From Neorhizobium galegae (GTDB lineage Bacteria; Pseudomonadota; Alphaproteobacteria; Rhizobiales; Rhizobiaceae): a stretch of DNA of 64,000 nucleotides. The stretch covers positions 178,556-242,555 of the forward strand of contig NZ_JAGIPH010000007.1 of the NCBI RefSeq assembly GCF_017877135.1, read 5' to 3'. Position numbers and translations under genes: made by a program. Positions 8,167 to 17,291 of this stretch are shown in pieces. Every line of letters starts with the position of its first letter. Positions within the stretch are counted from its first letter, which is position 1. Below the pieces are notes generated by a model. That model saw only the letters and a program-made list of their open reading frames with translations. It made no database searches and had not been told where the DNA came from.

Positions 8167-11037
8167 TCATTCGGCAGCCGCTGCCTCGCCCGCCGCCGGT
8201 CGCCACGGCACCACAGTGCCGGCGGCCGCCTGGCATTGGCGCGAAAAGGCGCTCAAAAGTGCTTCCAGGTCACTGCCCGGCACGGTCTTGGCGAGATCGC
8301 AGAGCAGTTGGTCGACAATCTCGAAGCCCAGCGAACGATAGCTTTCGAACTGCGACTCATCGAACCACTGATCCGCGGTCGGATCGTGCGGAAAGGTCTC
8401 GTCCTCGTTGGCATAGGCCCGGATACCGGCCTCTTCCGTGCCATGATAGCTCGGCTTGATATAGAGGATGTAGCCATCCTCGCCTGCCCCGTCGGCATCG
8501 GCATAATGAATGTGCCCGATGGTGCAGTAGGGCGCAGAGCTTGCCTTTTCGCCGGCGCGGATGCGCGGCCGCAACTGGTCGAGATAGGGGAAGGAAACGG
8601 ACACGCCGAGGTCGATCTGGATCTTGCGCACCGCATTGCCGAGATCGGCAAAGGTGAAATCGGGATCGCAGCCGGCATCCGACAGCACGATCAACCGGCA
8701 GCGTCGGCGAACCATCTCGTAAAGGCCAAGGTTCTCGAAATGCCCACCATCGGAGAGATTGATATAGGCGCGGTCGGACGTCGTGCGCCCGAACGCTTCA
8801 TCGAACCAGGGCACGATGGCCTGACGGGGACCGCTAAGCTGCCAGGTGTTTCTGCCCGGCTTGCCCGGGTTTCCGAGCCACCAGCCGAGACGGATGTTGA
8901 ACAGTGCAAAGAGAAGCGTGACGGACGGGGCGGAATTATAGCCCATGTTGGGATTGGCGGCGGCGCCTGAGACGGCCATCGCCGTTCCGAGCGAAATCCC
9001 CTGCTTGCCGCCATAGCTGTTCGCCGGCCGATAGGCGCCGGCATAACGGCCGGTATGACCTGCCCAACGCGGGCACGGGTCGAGATCGGCGGCACCGGCA
9101 TGGCGCGGTGTCACGACGAACGAGATTGCCTTGCGCTGCTGCCAGGCCTTGTTGCTGGTGGACACGACGTTCAGCGTGCAGTTGACCACGTGGAAGAGGC
9201 GCGAAACACCGGGCTCATTCGCCGCTTTCGCCTGCGGCCAGATTTGATGCATGGGCGGATTGTCGTCCATATCAAAGCCGGTAAACGGGTTCGGCTTGCG
9301 GGTTTTGTGAGTGGCACCGAGGTAGGCCCGAACCAGCCGGTTGCGATAGAGATCATGCAACGAAAAACGGTTGATGTTGACGCTGCGCGAGACGACAGCG
9401 GCAAGCACCCCGAGCACGGCTCCCCCCAGAAGGAGCCTCTTCAGCACTTCGACCTCTGCGACCGGCGGCTCCAGCTTGATACCGAACAGCAGCGTATCGA
9501 GTTCCGTCCCATCGGCACTGACCGTGACAGGCGCCTGGGTGGCATTGGCGAGAAGCAGATCCAGCAGCGATGCCCCCAAAAGAGCGTAGTCAAGCACGCC
9601 CGAGAGAACGATCAGCAGCAGAGCAAGAAACACCTGGCCGCCGGCGAGCTGGAGAAATTTCCTGACCCGTGCCAGCGATCCGGCCACGACCCCGCGTTCG
9701 CCGCCGCCCCCATCGCCTTCGCCGCTGCTGACAAGGGCAAAGCCTGCCGTTGCAGCAAGACCGCCACCGGTCAGCGAGCGGTAGACATAGCCCGTATCGT
9801 TCAACAAGGCGTCCATCAGGCGCGAGCCGAGCACCCCCAGCACGACTGCTGCCGTCCAGCAGACACCGGCCGCTACAAAAAGGCCGGCGGCACGCGCGAG
9901 CCATTCCCGCTGTGCATCCGACCGGGTTTCGCTACTGGTAGCGGCCACATAAATGGTCTCGGCAGTGATCTGCGCCATCAGCAGCCAGGGCGGACCGAAC
10001 ACGACAAGCGCCAGAAGTCTGGCCGGCGCATAGGCGATATTCACCACCAGCATCAGGCCGACGAGCACGGAGCCACTCCAGACGAGGCCCGCCACCACCC
10101 AGCGGGCAAGCCTCAGCCAGGGATCGTGCAGCGGCCCGATATGTGAACGAAAGGACAGGAGGAAGCTTGCGGCAAACATGGCCGCCCCGAAAACGAGGAC
10201 AAGCGGGACTGACGGCGCCGCGGCATCCCAGCCGATGGGCAGAATGGCCCAGGTGGTCAGTAAGGCGCCACCGAATGCGGCAGCCAGCAGATCATACCTG
10301 ACGAAACGAACCTGATCGCCACCGCGGCCATCGCTGCGGGAATAGTTGGTGAGCGTGTAGCGCTGACCGACCAGCAGCAGCAGCACCCCGCCACCGAACA
10401 GTGCCCATCGCGCGGCCTGTAGATCCGCCAAAGGGCCTGTTGCGCCGATCGAGGCGATGCTTACCAGCACAATTTTCAGCGCCAGAAGCGCTGTCGCCAG
10501 GGCCGAAATGACCAGAAGCCAGATCAACACAAGATTGCGCACGACGATGGAGGCGGCTGTCCAGGTGTCGACAGATGTCAGCCCCACCTGCGGCGTCAGA
10601 TAATTGCTGTCGCGGCGCAGATCACGGATGGGTGCCGGCTCGACATCCGGCCTTTCCGGCCGCGCCGTCAATTGCCGCTGGACATCGACAAAGCTTTCGC
10701 GGCTGAGCCAGGCCGACAGCCAGCTGCCGATATAGCCTCCGCCCGACACGGTGGAGAGATAGCGAAACCGCCCGAGCAGGGCATCCTGCGGCTCTGCCGG
10801 TTCGTTTGCCGATCGTCGCGGATGGATGGCCAGCGCCTGGATGACGCCGAGCGCAAAGGTTGCGCTGCGGATACCGCCGCCGGAGATGCAGAGCGCCGAC
10901 CGGTTCAGCCGGTTCAGCCGGCGGTTCAGCGCCACGCCGTGCACGTCATGAGGTATGACCTCGCCTTCGATCTCGAACGCCTCCTGCCGCAGCAGAGCTT
11001 CCGTGTCGGTCGGCATTCCCAGGAAGTCTTCGTCCAT
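8167..11037 (-). CDS. large membrane-bound patatin-like phospholipase
   Basis: The 956-residue protein (start ATG 11037, preceded by a GGGGG ribosome site) has a patatin lipase fold split by membrane helices. The oxyanion motif GGGIRSATFALG is at residues 53-64, the nucleophile Ser98 sits in TVSGGGYIGSW, and the catalytic Asp763 in LSDGGHFENLGLYE, so a Ser-Asp dyad is present. The first Gly of the usual G-x-S-x-G box is Thr. Between these halves, about residues 150-520 hold eight or more hydrophobic helices. It would hydrolyse acyl esters of membrane lipids at the inner membrane. It follows the GMC gene by 28 bases and is the last gene of the cytochrome-GMC-patatin group. Confidence 0.85.
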   Translation of the reverse strand: MDEDFLGMPTDTEALLRQEAFEIEGEVIPHDVHGVALNRRLNRLNRSALCISGGGIRSATFALGVIQALAIHPRRSANEPAEPQDALLGRFRYLSTVSGGGYIGSWLSAWLSRESFVDVQRQLTARPERPDVEPAPIRDLRRDSNYLTPQVGLTSVDTWTAASIVVRNLVLIWLLVISALATALLALKIVLVSIASIGATGPLADLQAARWALFGGGVLLLLVGQRYTLTNYSRSDGRGGDQVRFVRYDLLAAAFGGALLTTWAILPIGWDAAAPSVPLVLVFGAAMFAASFLLSFRSHIGPLHDPWLRLARWVVAGLVWSGSVLVGLMLVVNIAYAPARLLALVVFGPPWLLMAQITAETIYVAATSSETRSDAQREWLARAAGLFVAAGVCWTAAVVLGVLGSRLMDALLNDTGYVYRSLTGGGLAATAGFALVSSGEGDGGGGERGVVAGSLARVRKFLQLAGGQVFLALLLIVLSGVLDYALLGASLLDLLLANATQAPVTVSADGTELDTLLFGIKLEPPVAEVEVLKRLLLGGAVLGVLAAVVSRSVNINRFSLHDLYRNRLVRAYLGATHKTRKPNPFTGFDMDDNPPMHQIWPQAKAANEPGVSRLFHVVNCTLNVVSTSNKAWQQRKAISFVVTPRHAGAADLDPCPRWAGHTGRYAGAYRPANSYGGKQGISLGTAMAVSGAAANPNMGYNSAPSVTLLFALFNIRLGWWLGNPGKPGRNTWQLSGPRQAIVPWFDEAFGRTTSDRAYINLSDGGHFENLGLYEMVRRRCRLIVLSDAGCDPDFTFADLGNAVRKIQIDLGVSVSFPYLDQLRPRIRAGEKASSAPYCTIGHIHYADADGAGEDGYILYIKPSYHGTEEAGIRAYANEDETFPHDPTADQWFDESQFESYRSLGFEIVDQLLCDLAKTVPGSDLEALLSAFSRQCQAAAGTVVPWRPAAGEAAAAE

Positions 11038-11065
11038 CACATCCCCCTTTCGGTTTTGCGATCCC

Positions 11066-12958
11066 TCAGGCGCGGCCGGATTGTTGCAGGATCACCTCTG
11101 CTGCCTTTTCGCCGATCATGTAGACGGCACTCACGATGAAGAAGCCGGGAATGCGGGGAAACACGCTCGCATCCACCACCCGCAGGCCGCGCACGCCATG
11201 CACGGTAAAATCGCTCGCCAGCACGCCGAACCGGTCGCGCGGGCCGATCGGGCAGGTGCAGGAGGCATGATGCCCCCAGGCATTGTCGCGCACGAACTGT
11301 GCCAGTGCCTCGTCGCTCTGCACCTGCTCCCCCGGCAGATGCTCCTTGACGATGAGGCCGAGCTTCTTCAGCGGCGCCGTCATGGTGCGCACGAACTTGA
11401 TACCGGCAACGACGGAATCGAGATCGGCACCGTTCTGATCATTGCCTTCCTCGAAATAATGAAAGTCGATCTGCGGCCGGTCGCGCGGATCGCTTGAGCG
11501 CAACGTCACGGTGCCGGCGGTATTGACCGTATGCGCCTTGAGGATTGCCCAGGTGAGATAATTGAGGTGAGCGGGAAACAGCGCCGAATAGCCGGGGAAA
11601 TAACCGCGAAACAGGCCAAGCAGCCCGAAGCAGAAGAGATCCGGCAGCGGTCGTTCCGGTAGTGAGCGCTTGATGACGGCAATGACGGCACCGTTCGTCG
11701 TATAGACACCGTCGCGTCGGTTTGCCCACGCCTGATACTGCGGATCGCCGGCGGCGAATTTCGCCCCCTTCAGAACCTCCCAGTCGGTATTCATCTCGTT
11801 GACGACGCCGACCTCGTAACGATCCTGCATGTTACGGCCGACACCCGGCAGGTCGACGCGCACCTTGATGCCGTGTTCTTCCAGATGAGCCTTCGGACCG
11901 ATGCCCGAGAGCATCAGCAGTTGCGGCGTGTTGAAGGCCCCGCCCGACAGGATGACCTCGCGCGAGCACAGGATCTCGCGCCGCTCAGGCTCGACCACGG
12001 CTGGATTATAGGCGGCGCGGTAAAGCCGTTCGCCCTGCATCACCTCGACACCGATCGCCTGGTTGCGGGCGTCAAACAGCACGCGGGTCACCAGCGTATC
12101 GAGAAGCACCGTCAGCCGGTCGGGATAGCGCGCCTGAACCTCCAGAACGCGCTCGCGCGTACCCAGCCGCTGGTGGTTGTGGTTGGAGAGCGGCGGATAA
12201 CGGATACCGGTGGCGTTCTGGCGCACAAGGCGCCAATCATTGGGATCGCCTTGGCCCTGGACAGTCCAGTCGAACCCCTCCTCCCGGTTGGGCTGGGCTT
12301 TGCCCGCCTTGACGGCGCTGTCGAGGATGGTGGTAACCAGTTCCCTGTCGCCAAGCGCCTGCAGCGGAATGGCCTTTTCGGTGCGAAGCCAGCCCTTCCA
12401 GCCGTGACGCGTCGGATTGATGCCGAGCTTTGCCAGCCAGCGATAGAGGAAGAAGCGATGGTGGCAGTTTTCCATGCGCTCGAAGATTTTGCGCATGTTC
12501 TCATGGTTCCAGCTGTCGTCGCCGGTGAGTTCGGCTATGGCGTCCCAATCGTCATTGTGCGGATAGACGAAGATCTGCGCATTGTGCGCGGTACAGCCGC
12601 CGAGCGTTCCGGCCCGCGGATAAAGCACGCCATCCTCTTCGGCGACGAATTTCGGATCGCGCTCCTGCAGCTTTCGGCTGGAATAATGCCGCACGAAGAA
12701 ATCCCACCGCATGGCGGTGTTTTCGGACGCGAAGGGATGCATGACAGGGACATCATAATCATCCGGCAGGCGGTTTTCCCCCGGATAGGCCGGATCGCCG
12801 CCTTTCAGCGTCCGCGGATCGCCGCCCGCCTCGATCAGCAGAACCGTCGCGCCGGCTTCCGCAAGCCTTGCCGCCAGCGTTCCGCCGCCGGCACCGGATC
12901 CCACGACGATATATTCGAAATCCTTACCCTTATGGCTGGTGACATTTTCCATAGCCAT
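11066..12958 (-). CDS. GMC family FAD-dependent oxidoreductase
   Basis: From ATG 12958 the product has 630 residues. The FAD-binding GSGAGGG motif is at 20-26, followed by VLLIEAGGD and the GMC signature region PRAGTLGGCTAHNAQIFVYP. A second signature SGGAFNTPQLLMLSGIGP is mid-protein, and the active-site region reads WGHHASCTCPIG near the C terminus. The final segment FPRIPGFFIVSAVYMIGEKAA differs from choline dehydrogenases and glucose oxidases, which have a conserved Asn or His there. GMC enzymes oxidise alcohols, sterols or sugars, and the substrate cannot be named from sequence. No signal peptide is seen. An intrinsic terminator separates it from the cytochrome gene upstream; the patatin gene follows directly. 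Confidence 0.88.
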   Translation of the reverse strand: MAMENVTSHKGKDFEYIVVGSGAGGGTLAARLAEAGATVLLIEAGGDPRTLKGGDPAYPGENRLPDDYDVPVMHPFASENTAMRWDFFVRHYSSRKLQERDPKFVAEEDGVLYPRAGTLGGCTAHNAQIFVYPHNDDWDAIAELTGDDSWNHENMRKIFERMENCHHRFFLYRWLAKLGINPTRHGWKGWLRTEKAIPLQALGDRELVTTILDSAVKAGKAQPNREEGFDWTVQGQGDPNDWRLVRQNATGIRYPPLSNHNHQRLGTRERVLEVQARYPDRLTVLLDTLVTRVLFDARNQAIGVEVMQGERLYRAAYNPAVVEPERREILCSREVILSGGAFNTPQLLMLSGIGPKAHLEEHGIKVRVDLPGVGRNMQDRYEVGVVNEMNTDWEVLKGAKFAAGDPQYQAWANRRDGVYTTNGAVIAVIKRSLPERPLPDLFCFGLLGLFRGYFPGYSALFPAHLNYLTWAILKAHTVNTAGTVTLRSSDPRDRPQIDFHYFEEGNDQNGADLDSVVAGIKFVRTMTAPLKKLGLIVKEHLPGEQVQSDEALAQFVRDNAWGHHASCTCPIGPRDRFGVLASDFTVHGVRGLRVVDASVFPRIPGFFIVSAVYMIGEKAAEVILQQSGRA

Positions 12959-12980
12959 CGACCCGTCCCCCAAATTTGCC

Positions 12981-13018
12981 TGGAAAAGGAAAAAGGGCGG
13001 GGCTGTGACACCCCGCCC
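12981..13018 (-). terminator. intrinsic terminator between the cytochrome and GMC genes
   Basis: On the minus strand GGGCGGGG and CCCCGCCC (12995-13018) form a perfect 8-bp stem with an 8-base loop, followed directly by TTTTTCCTTTTCC. It begins 4 bases after the cytochrome stop codon and ends just upstream of the GMC ribosome site. It should stop or attenuate transcripts coming from the cytochrome gene. Confidence 0.85.
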
Positions 13019-13022
13019 CCGC

Positions 13023-15554
13023 TCAGAAGGTCTTCAGGAAGGCGATCAGCGCTTCCTTGTCGGCATCGCTCAGACCTTGCGGAGCCGGTACGCCTGCAAG
13101 GCTCGGCACCTTGTCGCTGCCGAAATAGTGGCCGCGATTGACTTCGAAGTCGGCGCATTTGCTCAGCGCCAGAAGCGGGTCCTTGAGATTTGCAAACACC
13201 TTGATCGCGTCCGCGTCGCTCGCATTGGCACCCAGTTCCTTCAAGTCCTTCTTGATCTTCAGGAGAAGCGAGACGAGCTTCACGTCCTGGTCAAGGTTCT
13301 GGATCTTGCTCGCCTGATCCAGGCGCAGTTCGAGGTTGGACAGGATATTGACCGGCGTGCCCTTCGGAACTGGTCCGATCTTGACGCCGCCATCGCCGAA
13401 CAGCCATGGCAGGTAGCGCTCCAGAGGCCCGACGAGCTTGGCAAGACCTTCCGGCAGATAGCCGGCCGGCACTTCCAGGTAGGAGGTCGTATCGGTGCGG
13501 TAGATCTCGCCCACGCCCTTGGCGCCAAGGACCGGATCCTTCTTGCGCGTTTCGGGCCACAGCATCTGGCGAATGCCGGCCTCGAAGGCCTTGACGCGAT
13601 ACTCCACGCTCGGATTGGGACTGTCATAGCCCATGTCGTCGCCGACGCTGTTGTTGAGCAGATAGGGCGCCGTCGACCAGAGGCTCGCCAGGTTTGCCGG
13701 TCGCGAATAGCCGCGACCGCCAGCCGGCATGGCATAATCCTTCGCCTCGCCGGTGAACGGATCCTTGATCTTGATCGTGCCGACGGAGGGCAGGTCCTTG
13801 TAGGACTGGGAGGTGAAATTATCCCAGATATTGCCGCCAATGCCGTTGGTCGCCAGCGGCGAGCAGGCATTGGTTTCCAGAAGCGTCACCGGCACGCGCA
13901 TTTCCGTCGACAGATAATTGCCGTCGAGGAAATCGGGGCGAAGTGCGATCTCCACCATGGCCTTCTTGTAGGCCGGCGTCTGGACATAGCCCCAGTAGGC
14001 GTTCCAGCGCTTAATATAGTCCGGCCCGACACTGTCGCGCGGATCGACGCCTGCCGGGAAGTCCGGCTGCTTGGCCGAATGGCAGGCCGCGCAGTTTTCG
14101 GCAAAGACCGTCTTGCCGCGGGTCAGCGTTGCCTCATTTGCCGTCAGGAACTGCTGGCCGGACGGGGCATCCTTCAGGTGGTGCGGCGCACCGATGGATG
14201 TGTTCAGGAAGAACTGCGCAACGAACGGCGTCTGCTCTTCGGTGGCCTGCCAGTAGACGGAATTCTTGCGACCATCCTCGATGCGGATGGGGCTTACCGA
14301 TTTGCCACCGACAAGCGGATTGAAGTGCAACAGCCATTCCTCGCTGAACAGGCCGATATTGATATAGACGCGGTTGAGCGCACCGAGCACGCCGACGGAA
14401 TCGGCACCGTCCTTCAGCACATGCGGCGTCCAGACGGTGTCCGGCGCCTTGTAGGTGGCAGCAAAGGCCTCATAGCCCGGGAAATCCTTGAACTGCTTGT
14501 TGTCGAGCCCGCCACCACCAAGCTTTTCCTTGCCGAGCCGAAGCCCAAGCTCCACGCGTTCCTTGGTCTGGTAGACCGCATTCATCGTGCGCGGATTGTT
14601 GATATAGTCGGTGGAGACCAGCGAGGTATCGAGCGTTCCGGGTTTTGCGGTGTGCACGAGCTGGAAGATGAAGTTCTTCTGGTTGGCATCCCAGGAGAAG
14701 ATACGGTCGATCCAGAAGAACTGCGCGCCGACGACCGAGGAAAGGTTTTCCCATTTCGGATTGTTGGGATCGGCCGGCGAATTGGTGGGATCCGGGCCGA
14801 CGTGGCAGAAGCCGCAGCCCATGCCGACGCGGTAAGGACGCACGAGGTCCTTGCGGTTGTAGTAGCTCGGATCCTTGTAATAGCGCTCGGCGTCCCAGTC
14901 CTTGGCGGCCTTCTCGTCAAAGGCGGGGTTGGGAAACAGCCGCAGACCGACGATGCCCGTCGGCTCGCCGTAATAGGACCCGACCGGCAGAACCTTGCCG
15001 GTCTTCGGATCTTTCGTCTTGCCGCGCCCGCCAATGGCCACGCCCTTGTATTTATCGGCATTGGCAAAGGGATCGGCGGCGCATTTGTCGTCCCGCACAT
15101 CAAGCCACAGGCCGAAATGGTCGGGATCGGGCTTTGTCGGCTTGGCAAAGCAGGGTTCGTTGACGAGCCCGAGATAGCTCCAGCGGTTGTCGTGCGATGC
15201 CTTGAGGCCGGGATAGCTGGAAATCGTCTTCAGGAGGTCGAAGCTGCCGAAGGAGGAATTGGTGAGCCCGTCCCACAACCGGTCATTGCCGCCGGTCCAG
15301 ACGATCCAGTTGTTGCGGCCCTTCACCTCGGCGGCAGAGAGTTTTACGCCCTTATAGCCGCCGTCCATGTCGGCGAAGAAATCCTCATCTGCCGCCGGGA
15401 AGGACTTGAGGTCCCGGCCGGCGAGCATCGCCTCGTCCTTCACCTGGCCGGGCTTCGGTCCACCGCCACCGGTCAGAAGAGATACCGCGACGGCAAGCCC
15501 TGCCACCACAACGACCACACCGGCGGTCCACCACACCCATTTGCGCTTCGCCAT
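13023..15554 (-). CDS. membrane-anchored dihaem c-type cytochrome, RoxA/MauG-like in outline
   Basis: I start this 843-residue protein at ATG 15554, preceded by AAGGGGG; a GTG at 15572 is less likely. Residues 7-27 form a single N-terminal membrane helix, leaving a large periplasmic domain. Two haem c motifs are present, CGFCH at 247-251 and CAACH at 488-492, about 240 residues apart, with no third CxxCH. Two widely spaced haems in a large exported protein resemble the rubber oxygenase RoxA and dihaem fatty-acid dioxygenases of the extended dihaem peroxidase family. This is similarity of layout, judged by eye. It heads the minus-strand group with the GMC oxidoreductase and patatin, so it may be an oxygenase or the electron acceptor for the flavoprotein. 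Confidence 0.8.
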   Translation of the reverse strand: MAKRKWVWWTAGVVVVVAGLAVAVSLLTGGGGPKPGQVKDEAMLAGRDLKSFPAADEDFFADMDGGYKGVKLSAAEVKGRNNWIVWTGGNDRLWDGLTNSSFGSFDLLKTISSYPGLKASHDNRWSYLGLVNEPCFAKPTKPDPDHFGLWLDVRDDKCAADPFANADKYKGVAIGGRGKTKDPKTGKVLPVGSYYGEPTGIVGLRLFPNPAFDEKAAKDWDAERYYKDPSYYNRKDLVRPYRVGMGCGFCHVGPDPTNSPADPNNPKWENLSSVVGAQFFWIDRIFSWDANQKNFIFQLVHTAKPGTLDTSLVSTDYINNPRTMNAVYQTKERVELGLRLGKEKLGGGGLDNKQFKDFPGYEAFAATYKAPDTVWTPHVLKDGADSVGVLGALNRVYINIGLFSEEWLLHFNPLVGGKSVSPIRIEDGRKNSVYWQATEEQTPFVAQFFLNTSIGAPHHLKDAPSGQQFLTANEATLTRGKTVFAENCAACHSAKQPDFPAGVDPRDSVGPDYIKRWNAYWGYVQTPAYKKAMVEIALRPDFLDGNYLSTEMRVPVTLLETNACSPLATNGIGGNIWDNFTSQSYKDLPSVGTIKIKDPFTGEAKDYAMPAGGRGYSRPANLASLWSTAPYLLNNSVGDDMGYDSPNPSVEYRVKAFEAGIRQMLWPETRKKDPVLGAKGVGEIYRTDTTSYLEVPAGYLPEGLAKLVGPLERYLPWLFGDGGVKIGPVPKGTPVNILSNLELRLDQASKIQNLDQDVKLVSLLLKIKKDLKELGANASDADAIKVFANLKDPLLALSKCADFEVNRGHYFGSDKVPSLAGVPAPQGLSDADKEALIAFLKTF

Positions 15555-15572
15555 TTCCGCCCCCTTGAACAC

Positions 15573-15934
15573 CTTAAAGGTGTATCGACCGCAAAAGCCC
15601 CAATAGGTAGAGTTAATGCTCGTTCAAGTGGATTGGCAATCGGTTTTTCATTTAAAGGTAGTATTTTTTGAATAACACGCGCAGAAAGAGCGCGTCTGGA
15701 AGACTGCGTGTCGCGCAGGACTGTCAAAAGCCAGTAAAAGTCAGGGGAGAAGCCGTTCTTGTCTCACGGGATCGCTTGTCGATGCCGCAGATGCCCAAGG
15801 ATGACAGGCACGGAAGCGCAACCGCGAGGCGCGGTGCTTGGGTCAGAGAAGTGGCAGGACAGGCGCAAAGCGCAGCACATCCCGGCCGTGAGCCGGATGC
15901 ACTGCCGGAAGAACAGGCAGCCTTGGGGCCGAGA
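15573..15934. other. intergenic region with promoter-like sequence for the cytochrome gene
   Basis: No gene was recognised. On the minus strand TTGAAC (15627-15622) and TATTGG (15605-15600) are separated by 16 bases and lie about 45 bases upstream of the cytochrome start, a plausible housekeeping promoter. A small perfect stem ACGCGC/GCGCGT lies at 15676-15694. The remaining 240 bases form the 3' side of the Gfo/Idh/MocA gene and show nothing recognisable. Confidence 0.45.
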
Positions 15935-17224
15935 TCAGATGCGAATGTTGCGCGCCCGCAGCATCGGCTGGATATGGACGACCGAGCCGGTGTCGATCGA
16001 GGCATTGGCGGCAATGCCGGTCAGAATGGACCAGGCGCCGGCCACATGATCGGAGGCACGGCCATAGCGGTCGGGCTCCATCCCCTCCGGATTGAAGATA
16101 TAGCCGAGCATGACCGGATCGGCCCCGCCATGCGACCCTTGCGCCTTCGGCACGTCGAGGAGCCTCGGCCGCTCGCCGGCAAGATGCAGTTCCGTGGTAA
16201 TGGCCTCCTCATCGGCATGATCGCGCACGCCGCCAAACACGCCATGCACCTCCACATGCCGGTGGGTGATTTCGCCCTTGGTGCCCTGAAACTTGATCTC
16301 CAGACCCTCCCAGGGTGAATAGGCCGTCAGCGTGTAATTGGCGGTGACGCCCGAGGCATAGCGGATATGGGCCTGCATCGTATCCTCGATGCCGATCTCC
16401 TCATCGAACACACAAAGGTCGCGGAAATAACCGTCCTCGTGCTCGGCCTCCAGATAGAGTGCGCGCAGATTCTCGTCGGCGGCAAGATCCAGACGAACCG
16501 GACAGGCATCCGCGACCGGACAGAGGGCGCAGCGCGGTCCCCGGTCCTGCAACCCCATTTCGACGGCCGTTTCCGGCCTGTAGAAGACGCGCCGCCCCGA
16601 GGCCAGAACCTCCGTCGGCACCGTGCCCAGCCACCAGTTCAGAAGATCGAAATGGTGGGTGGATTTATGCACGAGAAGGCCGCCCGAATTTTCCTTCTGG
16701 CGATGCCAGCGGCGAAAATAATCAGCGCCATGCACGCGGTCGAGATGCCAGCGGAAATCCACGGCCGTCACCGTGCCGATGACGCCCGACGAGATCAGTT
16801 CCTTGATCTGCGTGCGGGCCGGCGAATAGCGGTAATTGAAGGTGACCTTCACCTGGCGGCCGGTGCGCGCCTGCGCATCGACGATCATCTTCAGCCGCGA
16901 CAGATCAATCGTCAGCGGCTTTTCGCAGATCACGTCGCATCCGGCTTCGAAGGCGCGCACGATGTAATCGGCATGCAGGAAATCGGGCGTTGCCACGACC
17001 ACGGTATCCGGCCGCTGCTCTGCGATCAGCCGGTCGAAATCGCCCGCCAGATAGGTTGCGACACCGTTGGTGCCCGGTTTCGACACGGCCTTTGCCGCTT
17101 CGCTGAGGCGATGCGGGTTGCTGTCGCAGAGCGCCACGATCTCATGCCGGTCGGCGTAATCCTCGGTTACCGCATCGCGAAACATCTGATGGCGGGAGCC
17201 ACATCCAACAATTGCTATCTTCAA
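15935..17224 (-). CDS. Gfo/Idh/MocA family NAD(P)-dependent oxidoreductase
   Basis: The 429-residue protein starts with a Rossmann motif (IAIVGCGSRHQMF), and has VVVATPDFLHADYIVRAFEAG and the CEKPLTID motif near residue 100, whose Lys is the catalytic lysine of this family. A C-terminal alpha/beta substrate domain follows. An unusual mid-protein segment is Cys-rich (RGPRCALCPVADACPVRL, about residues 225-242) and could be a metal or structural site. Family members oxidise or epimerise sugars, inositols and derivatives. It is the last gene of the carbohydrate ABC operon (67 bases after the ATPase), so it probably acts on the imported sugar or its first metabolite. Substrate unknown. Confidence 0.88.
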   Translation of the reverse strand: MKIAIVGCGSRHQMFRDAVTEDYADRHEIVALCDSNPHRLSEAAKAVSKPGTNGVATYLAGDFDRLIAEQRPDTVVVATPDFLHADYIVRAFEAGCDVICEKPLTIDLSRLKMIVDAQARTGRQVKVTFNYRYSPARTQIKELISSGVIGTVTAVDFRWHLDRVHGADYFRRWHRQKENSGGLLVHKSTHHFDLLNWWLGTVPTEVLASGRRVFYRPETAVEMGLQDRGPRCALCPVADACPVRLDLAADENLRALYLEAEHEDGYFRDLCVFDEEIGIEDTMQAHIRYASGVTANYTLTAYSPWEGLEIKFQGTKGEITHRHVEVHGVFGGVRDHADEEAITTELHLAGERPRLLDVPKAQGSHGGADPVMLGYIFNPEGMEPDRYGRASDHVAGAWSILTGIAANASIDTGSVVHIQPMLRARNIRI

Positions 17225-17291
17225 AACCGTCTCTACCTCGTCTCATCAGCGGTTGCGTCCGGGAGGGACGCCCGCTCTTCCTGCCGTCGGT

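Noticed and set aside
12939..15671. 910-codon open frame on the plus strand opposite the dihaem cytochrome
   Set aside because: It is antisense to a gene with clear haem and membrane motifs. Its product is rich in Arg, Gly, His and Ile without family motifs, as expected from a shadow frame in GC-rich DNA.
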